A stretch of 64,000 nt of DNA from Cocos nucifera. Lineage: Eukaryota; Streptophyta; Magnoliopsida; Arecales; Arecaceae. This document shows, piece by piece, positions 56,950 to 64,000 of this stretch (the stretch's first letter is position 1; each line of letters begins with the position of its first letter). The notes beneath the pieces were generated by a model. The model ran no database searches and had not been told where the DNA came from. It worked only from the letters and a program-made list of their open reading frames with translations. The position numbers were made by a program, and so were the translations under genes. The stretch is taken from contig QRFJ01003331.1 in assembly GCA_006176705.1 (NCBI GenBank), positions 1-64,000 of the forward strand. The letters are read 5' to 3'.

Positions 56950-57968
56950 TTTTTAACAAAGAAAGGTCCTATCCATCTAGACCTAAGCTTTCCAAGGAAA
57001 AAGATGTAACCTTGAATTATACAAAAAAAAACTTTTTGTCCAAGGATTGAAAGATTTTCTATGAATTGCTTGATCATGAAATACTTTCATCCATTTCTTG
57101 TATATCTTGGCATTCTCATAAGCTTCATTTCTCAGTTCTTCTAATTCATTGATCTGAAGCTTCCTATGGTTTCCAGCTATATCTAGGTCCATATTTAATT
57201 TTTTTATTGCACACATGGCTTTATGTTCTAACTCAACAGGCAAGTGACATGGTTTTCCAAACACAATCATATAGGAAGACATTCCTAGGTTGGTCTTGTA
57301 GGCAGTGCGGTAGGCCCAAAGTGTATCAACTAATTTCACAGACCAATCCTTCCTATTGGCATTAACAGTTTTCTCCAAGATTTGTTTGATTTATCTATTT
57401 GACACTTCAACTTGCCCACTAGTCTAAGGATGATATGGTGTGGCTAATTTGTGGGTAACATTATATTTCTTCATTAATGCGGTAAAAGATCGATTGCAAA
57501 AATGTATTTTCTGATCACTAATGATTGCTTTTGGAGTACCAAAGGGAGAGAGAATATTTTGCTTAAGAAATTTAACGACCACTTTGCTATCATTGGACTT
57601 ACATAGAGTAGCTTCTACCCACTTGGAAACATAATCAATAGCTACTAAGATATACTCATTTCCAAAGAAATTCAAAAATGGTCCCATAAAATCAATTCCC
57701 CAGACATCAAAAATTTCAACTACCAAGATTGGATTGAGTGGCATCATATCTCTCTTTGTAACCCAACCTATTTGTTGGCATCGATCACAACTTTTACAGT
57801 ACACATGTGCATCCTTAAATAAATTAGGCCAATAAAATCCACATTGAAGTACTTTGGCAGCAGTCTTCTTGGATGCAAAATGACCACCACATGCTTGGTC
57901 ATGACAAATGACAGAATACTTTTAACCTCATTATCAGGGACACACTTCTTAATGATCTGATCAGGATA
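56950..57968 (-). pseudogene. G2 integrase
   Basis: The minus strand shows the HHCC finger (DQACGGHFASKK near 57900, then CKSCDRCQQIG at about 57800) and the core: GIDFMGPF near 57695, ISDQKIHF near 57510 and GQVEVSN near 57400, the three acidic positions. The Gly usually after the second Asp is changed to Gln. The C-terminal part runs through LVDTLWAYRTAYKTNLGMS near 57330 to HLFPWKA at 56983. Frame changes occur near 57805 and a stop near 57424. The protein would join the cDNA to the chromosome; as it stands the frame is open only in two blocks of 126 and 131 codons. Confidence 0.9.
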
Positions 57969-59750
57969 CTATTTAAACAGATATGGATCATCCCAAATGA
58001 AATACTTTATTTGAAAAAAGAATTTGTGTTTATCCTGACTAGTCCAATGAGAAGGCACTTTACCAATGGCTAAATAGTTCACAATATCTGCATACCAAGG
58101 TTCAGTGGACACTGACATGAGTTGTTCATCTAGAAAATACTCATTGACAGGTGGTTCGTTAGATGGCGCAACTATGATTTGGGACAAGTGATCAGCAACT
58201 GCATTCTCTGTCCCTTTCTTGTCTTTAATTTCTAGGTCAAATTCTTGAAGGAGCAAGATCCATCGGATTAAACGTGCCTTGGCATCTTTCTTTGCTAGGA
58301 GATGTCTAATGGCTGAGTGATTAGTATAGACAATAACATGAGATTCAACCAAATAGGACCTGAACTTTTCTAGGACAAAGACAATAGCTAAGAATTTCTT
58401 CTCCATGATGGTATAATTAAGCTGCGCATCATTTAATGTTTTGCTTGCATAATAAATAACTCTTGATAGCTTGTTGATTTTTTGACCTAAGACTGCACCT
58501 ACAGCATGATCAGATGCATCGCACATGAGCTCAAAAGGTTCGATCCAGATAGGTGGATGAATAATGGGGACTGAAATGAGTGCCTTTTTAAGGAATTCAA
58601 AAGACTCAAGGCACTTAGAAGTAAACTCAAATTTTGCTTCTTTTGCTAACAAGTTTGTCAAAGGGCGAGCCACTTTGCTAAAATCGGGTATGAACCTTCT
58701 ATAAAATTCAGCATGTCCTAAGAAGGAATGAATTTCCTTAACAGTCTTGGGTGGTGGAAGACTTGCAATCAAATCAACTTTGGCCTTATCAACTTCTATT
58801 CCTTTCTTTGAAATTACATGGCCAAGGACTATACCTTCTCTGACCATGAATTGACATTTTTCCTAATTAAGAACCAAATGCTTCTTCTTACATCTTCCTA
58901 GAACAAGTCTTAGATGGTTTAAGCATTCAGAGAAGCTAGGTCCAAAGATAGAAAAGTCATCCATAAAAATTTTTAGAAATCGTTCAATCATATCGGAAAA
59001 CATGCTGATCATACATCTCTAGAAGGTTGCAAGAGCATTACATAGTCCAAAGGACATACGCCTATAAGCAAAGGTTTTGAATGGGTAGGTGAATGTGGTC
59101 TTTTCCTGGTCTTCAAGGGCTATGGAGATCTGATTACAACCAAAGTATCCATCTAGAAAATAGTAAAATTCTTATCCAGCCAATTTTTCCAACATTTGAT
59201 CAATAAATGGCAAAGGAAAGTGGTCTTTTTTTGTGGTTGCATTTAATTTTCTATAATCTATATAGACCGTCCACCCCATTTGGGTCCTAGTTGGGATAAG
59301 TTCATTAGCATCATTCTGGACTACTGTTACCCCAGATTTCTTTGGTACCACTTGTACAGGGCTTACCCATGAACTATCAGAAATGGGGTAAATAATTCCA
59401 TTATCCAACAACTTCAGAATTTCCTTTTTGACTACATCCTTCATGGCTGGGTTCAATCTTGTTTGGGCATTTCGAGTTGGTTTAGCCTCTTCCTCTAGGT
59501 GTATCCTATGTTGAACTATGGAAGGACTTATTTCTTTAATGTCTGCCATGGTCCAGCCTATTGCTTCTTGGTTTTTTCTTAAGACCGCTAATAATTCCTC
59601 TTCTTGGTTAGGATTTAGGTTTGATGCAATAATTATAGGCAAGGTTTTCTCTGGACCTAAATATACATACTTGAGGTGCTCAGGAAGAGGTTTCAACTCT
59701 ACTTTGGGTGCCTCTTCTTTTGATGACTCAGGTGATGGTTTAGTCATTTC
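57969..59750 (-). pseudogene. G2 reverse transcriptase and RNase H
   Basis: RT begins in a 191-codon open frame (59747-59172), with LKYVYLGPEKTLPIIIAS, EAIGWTMADIKEISPSI, the block RLNPAMKDVVKKEILKLLD and PLPFIDQMLEKLAG, all typical of Athila RT. A stop replaces the next codon. RT continues to 58848 with FAYRRMSFGLCNALATF and the active site FMDDFSIFG near 58960. Stops occur where Gln and Trp are expected (near 59025 and 58863). The open frame 58847-57969 (292 codons) holds the end of RT, the connection, and RNase H (FELMCDASDHAVGAVLGQ near 58535, TIMEKKFLAIVFVLEKFR near 58415, VYTNHSAIRHLL near 58330). Three stops are enough to inactivate it. Confidence 0.93.
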
Positions 59751-60191
59751 TATGGGTGGTTCAGTGGGAGGCTCCCATCTCTAGCCATTTTTATTATCTC
59801 CAAGTATTTTATTTAGGTTTTGATATTCATGGTTTGGCCAGATACTAGATTCAAGATCGATTTCCTCATCTCTAATGTCTATAGGTTCATAAATTTCATC
59901 TTGGACTACACTTACATTAGCATGCTTAGCAGATTCCTATTCCAAATTGAAAATATTTAGCTCGATAGTCATGTTTCCAAAAGATATTTTCATAAGTCCA
60001 TTTCGATAATTGATTTCAGCATTAGCAGTAGCAAGGAATGGTCTTCCTAAAATCACTGGAATTTGATCCTTAGGATTTGATATTGGCTCAGTCTCTAAAA
60101 TGACAAAATCGATTGGAAAGATAAAACTTCCAACCTTAATCAAAACATCTTCTACCATTTTCTTAGGGATTCTAAAAGATCGGTCTGCTAA
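59751..60191 (-). pseudogene. G2 protease C-terminal half and protease-RT linker
   Basis: The 73-codon open frame (60158-59937) reads MVEDVLIKVGSFIFPIDFVI and the protease signature VILGRPFLATANAEIN, followed by an acidic linker. A stop near 59937 and others near 59780 interrupt the way to RT. The catalytic part lies upstream at about 60275. Confidence 0.88.
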
Positions 60192-60728
60192 TTATAATGT
60201 GATCCCTGTTGGCTGAAGCTTTCCTAATCCTAATTGCTTATAAACTGAATAGGGCAAAATATTTACACTAGCCCCTAAATCAAGTAACGCCTTCTCAATG
60301 TGGGTTTCTACTATGACACATGAAATTGTTGGAGAACCTGGGTCCTTGTACTTTATAGGCATATGACTTAATAAATATGAACTCACACTTGTTGCTAAAA
60401 AAGCTCTCTTTGGTATGTTGGTCATTTTTTTCTTGGTGCAAAGATCTTTTAAGAATTTGGCATAAGTTAAAACTTGTTGGATCATGTCTAGTAGAGGAAT
60501 GTTTACTTGAACTTGCTTAAATACCTCTAACATTTTGTCTAAATATTTTGATTGTTTATTAGACCTTAATCGATTTGGGAAAGGTGCTCTAAAGACCATG
60601 GTCATCCGGTTCGATGTATTATCAGTTTTAGGAGCTTGAGTTTGTAAGGTAGATTGTTCATTAGATGGCTCAACAGACTCAGCATTCGAGTCTTCTCTAG
60701 TGTCAAGTGTATTTACCTTATTATCCAC
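60192..60728 (-). pseudogene. G2 gag end and protease N-terminal half
   Basis: A 178-codon open frame on the minus strand contains APFPNRLRSNKQSKYLDKML, LLDMIQQVLTYAKFLKDL and the protease active site ALLDLGASVNILPYSVYKQL near 60285-60230, with Asp and GAS intact. It reads into the next block but meets a stop near 60192. It is colinear with G1 (PLPFPER...DLGASINLMP), which shows how close the two families are in this part. Confidence 0.9.
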
Positions 60729-62181
60729 TTATTTTTTTGATCTCAAGGAATGAATAGCATTAACTTGATTAACCTGGTTTCCTTGGGATGGTCTACCATT
60801 TTGATTTCTTGGGTTGGGCTCAGGTTGGCTAGGTAGCCTACCTCGTTCACGTTCACTTATGGTAGATGCTAGCTGACTCACTTGCATTTCTAAACGAGCT
60901 ATGACTTGAGAATTTGAATTAAAAATTTGGCCCATGGTTTGCATGAAATTGCTTAAGGTGGTATTGGTGTCAGTATTAGATTTGGCTAGGGCTTCCAGGC
61001 TTTTCTCTAAAGAAAAAAGTTTCTTTTCATTAATATTAAAGCCTGGTGGTGGTAGGGTGTTTATCACAGGATTAGGCCTTGGGTTCTGCTGATTGAAACT
61101 TGGACCGCCTACATTTGGATTTTGTGACCATGAAAAATTTGGATGATTCCTCCAACCTGGGTTATAGGTGGGTGCATAGGAATTATTCAATGGTCTCTGA
61201 TATGTGGCATTCACTTGTGCACATTCATTATCTAATTGGTTCACAATGAGGGGACATTCCTCAAGGACATGGTCTGGTGCATTGCACCTATTGCACATGG
61301 GTGCAGACACTTGGTTCACACTGGCTGGTCTCTGAAGTTCTAAGGCCTCTAGCCTACGTGTCAAAGTTGCAATTTTGGCTTCTGCAGCTAGGGAGGTTTG
61401 AATTTGATATATTCCACCTCTTGAAGGTGTAGATTTTTTTGGTTCCCTAGTTATTTTCCATTGTAAACTTTTTTCGGCTAGGTCTTCTAAAAATTGCCAG
61501 GCTTCATTTGGTTCTTTGTACATAAATTGTCCCTAGCACATGGACTCTAGCATTGTTCGGAAATTTGAATCTAACCCTTCATAAATTATTTGGCATAGCC
61601 TCCAAGTTTCTATTCCATGGTGTGGGCATTGGGTCAAGAGGTTCTTGAATCGGTCGAAGTATTTTCCAAAATGATTCACTAGCTAGTTGATAGAATTGGT
61701 TTATTTCATTTCTAATTCTAGCTATTTTATGATGAGAAAAATATTTTTTTAAGAATATTCTCACAAAGCCCTCCAAGTCATGATAGATTGATTTGGAAGA
61801 CTATAAAGCCACTTTTTGGCATTATCCTTAAGGGCAAAATTGATTAATCTTCAGTTTGATTTCATCCTCTGATAATTGTTGTAGTTTCATGGTTGCACAA
61901 ACCTCTTCAAATTTCCCTAATGAATATATATGCATCCTCTATTTCCCGTGAATTTTGGAAGCATGTTAATGATTTGAGGTTTAATTTCAAAGTTGTTTGC
62001 TATGGGTTGGGGCAACCTGATACAAAGAGGGTTGGATGGAACCAACTGGATAACATAAGTCCTTAAGGGTTTGAGGCTGAGGCTGATTTGCTAAATCCAT
62101 TTTGGATGTTAAGGTTGTAGGATTCTGAAACATAGGAACTAAATCCATTTTGACTAGTCGACCTAAAATCCTTCTCCACAT
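60729..62181 (-). pseudogene. G2 gag
   Basis: The minus strand starts near 62140 with MDLVPMFQNPTTL. A frameshift near 62020 and stops follow in the capsid domain (FVRIFLKKYFSHHKIARIRN near 61750, ESFWKILRP). The later open frame 61523-60729 (264 codons) includes EPNEAWQFLEDLAEKSLQW, a coiled-coil-like EAKIATLTRRLEALELQ, a good CCHC knuckle (CNRCNAPDHVLEECPL near 61290), an Asn/Pro-rich stretch and a second coiled-coil-like segment. The layout is that of Athila Gag. It is interrupted in at least four places. Confidence 0.88.
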
Positions 62182-63302
62182 AGGTGTTGGAGAATTTCAC
62201 TATATTCTCAATGTCCTCAATACTTTTTATTTATTTATTTATTTTATTTTATTTTATTTTTTTTAAACTCTCTTTTTTTTTAAGTTCTAAGTTAATTCAT
62301 CCTTTTCATACCCTAGGACAACCATGCAACATAACTTCCCGTTATGCCAGGGCAATCTTATGTCAAGGCAATAGAGATTGAAAATACCTAAAGTAAAAAT
62401 TTTTATTTTCAAACAAGTTTCAAACAAATTAATCTTAACCTAAGATCAGCCTAGACCTAGATAGCTCCTAATTGTTCCAAGTAAGCCTTCAAGTACTCCA
62501 AGTGTAGGACTAGTCAATCAACTAGCTAGGTAAGTATAAGATTGATGGGAGTCCTTCCATTGCTTGCCTTAGACACTAATTGTGCTTGGCCAGGTAAGCG
62601 AATGGAACCAATTAAGTAATCATCTTTCTTCGGGCCCAGTCATCCCTGAACCACTTTTCTAGACACCAGTTAAATTGATTAATCCTAACCCATTTCAACT
62701 CTAAGGTTTTCTTGTCCTATTGAGCTCGAATATCCTTAAGGGTCTGATGTCTAATTGATTTTAAGATTAAAGATTTGGGTTAATGCAATATGCTAGGGTT
62801 GATTGTTTGTGGGCCAAGAAAGGGTGATCAAATCCTCACCTTATCTTGTTTAATTGGGTTGTGCCCTTAAATTTGGTTTCAATATGAATATGCACAAAAA
62901 AGATTTTCAAGCAAGAGGTTCTATGCAATTTAAACTAGATGCATGCAACTAATTGAATTCTGAAAGGCTTACTTTGCCTCCAGTAATCACCAAAAAAAAT
63001 AATAAATAAATAAAATAGAATTGATATGATGGATGCTCTAAATAATTAGGGCTTCTAATCTTGTGATGAGATTTTTAATTAGATTTAAGTAGGTAATTTT
63101 TAATTAGTTTAAAAATAAAGTAAATATTAAAAATAAGGAAAGAGATTTAGGGTTTAGGAATGATCTCACCAAATAGGATTGAAAGTTTTGTTCTGCCCTA
63201 ATCTTCTTTTTCTTTTTTTTTTTTTTCTGCAAAATAAATAAAAATAATTAGTAGGCAATAAAAAGAAATCAAAGGAATGAGAAAATTTTAATTTTTATGC
63301 CT
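62182..63302 (-). other. Leader of G2
   Basis: This is a non-coding 1.1-kb stretch between the primer site and gag, with A/T runs at 62225-62285 and 63203-63225. Short frames within it are low complexity. Confidence 0.7.
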
Positions 63303-63319
63303 TCCCGATAATGGCGCCA
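63303..63319 (-). other. Primer-binding site of G2 (tRNA-Asp type)
   Basis: The minus strand reads TGGCGCCATTATCGGGA, close to the tRNA-Asp type site, with six bases between it and the LTR, as in G1b. Confidence 0.82.
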
Positions 63320-63325
63320 AAAACT

Positions 63326-64000
63326 TGATAGGAACGCGATGTTGTCGTTAAGATACCGTGTTTATTAGTTTAAATCCAACTTTCTAAAATAATTAAAAGT
63401 TATGAAGAGAGTAGTGAGTCGGATCGAATCCAAAGAGAGATAATGATTTAAATTCTAAAATCTTTGACTTTTTTTTTGCTTATTAAAAAAAAGAAAAGAA
63501 GGATTTTTGAAAAGAAAATTAAAGTAAAAAATAGATTTATAAATGAAAGTAGAATTTAAATTATGCAAAAATAAACTTGGAACTAAGATCTATTATTTAG
63601 ATCTTAGCAGCTACTTGCAATTAAAATTGTAATAAAAAATAATTAATTTAAAGAGCTAGAATTGAAAAGAGTAAGAAAACTTTTTTTATTAAAATTAAAA
63701 CTTAAATATAGAATTTAAATATAAGAAATTAAAGAAAAGAAAAGAGAAGAAAAACTAGAAGGAGATCGTAGATCAGCGTAGGCGTGAAGATGGCATAGAA
63801 GACTGGCTCTTCTTCTCAGCACTGTAGCTTTGAACCAACCTTCAACCCTGAGCTTAGCTTTCCTCTCACTCGATCTGTTGATTTCTGGAGGTCTGGGGTT
63901 CTTTTTATAGAGCTAGGAGGGCTGGAGAGTTTTCTTCTAGGCAATGTGGGACTAAGGGGCTCTTTGATCGTCAAAATATGAAAAAATCTAAGTAAAAATT
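63326..64000 (-). repeat. LTR C of G2, cut by the window edge
   Basis: It starts TGATAGGAACGCG on the plus strand and aligns to the first about 675 bases of LTRs A and B. It is the 5' LTR of the full unit. Confidence 0.9.

Larger units (their letters stand above)
52116..64000 (-). mobile_element. G2: Athila-type Ty3/gypsy three-LTR tandem array
   Basis: The array reads on the minus strand: LTR C (63326 to beyond the window), a full interior (63325-55597), LTR B (55596-54029), a 353-bp interior remnant (54028-53676) and LTR A (53675-52116). It interrupts the RT of copia D. Gag, protease, RT, RNase H and integrase appear in gypsy order, and RT and protease sequences fit the Athila lineage. Two units sharing LTR B suggest unequal or intra-element recombination. 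Confidence 0.9.

Noticed and set aside
1..64000. Host genes, tRNA or rRNA genes, CRISPR-like arrays, defence islands.
   Set aside because: All longer frames belong to retrotransposon gag or pol or are shadows of them; the repeat arrays have no spacer-repeat plan and lie within LTRs.

Overview
This window is plant nuclear heterochromatin made almost entirely of LTR retrotransposons. Ty1/copia and Ty3/gypsy (Athila-type) pol domains, tRNA-Met and tRNA-Asp primer-binding sites, 0.7 to 2.8 kb LTRs and TATA boxes all point to a seed plant. The family mix would fit a monocot such as a palm, but that is a weak inference. I see no intact host gene, no rRNA or tRNA gene and no CRISPR. Every element ORF is broken by stops or frameshifts, so this is a fossil record rather than a working locus. 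A 10-N assembly gap lies at 14452-14461.

The layout is a set of nested insertions, which I name by family. Copia family A: an outer copy A2 (3' half 16945-19572, ending in a partial LTR) seems to have received a second copy A1 (3805-11403). A1 is itself interrupted by a gypsy gag-protease element G1a (1-3804, 3' part only) and by a non-autonomous LTR element NA (5886-9454, minus). A rearranged copia family B copy, B2 (11409-16944), lies between A1 and A2. Copia family D starts at 19573 inside the A2 LTR. It is split at 23336 by a SIRE/Maximus-type copia (23337-49477, target duplication GACTT), resumes at 49478, and is split again at 52115 by an Athila array that runs off the right edge.

The SIRE-type element, about 8 kb when its inserts are removed, carries three inserts: a solo family-B LTR (23619-25896, target duplication GTCTC), a complete 10.4 kb family-B copia B1 (28347-38720), and a second gag-protease element G1b (39507-44981, minus). 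Divergence between LTR pairs, estimated by eye, fits the nesting order: about 12 percent for the host SIRE-type element and about 5 percent for B1 inside it.

The Athila region (52116-64000, minus) is a three-LTR tandem: LTR, a 353-bp internal remnant, LTR, then a full gag-PR-RT-RH-IN interior, then the start of a third LTR.

The most interesting items are these: the gag-protease-only family G1, one copy of which has a 45-bp left-over LTR yet a perfect target duplication; the non-autonomous NA element, whose LTRs resemble those of its copia-A host and whose interior is non-retroviral and repeated; a GC-rich nested inverted repeat in the B1 leader; and short palindromic or tandem repeat arrays inside the SIRE, A and D LTRs.
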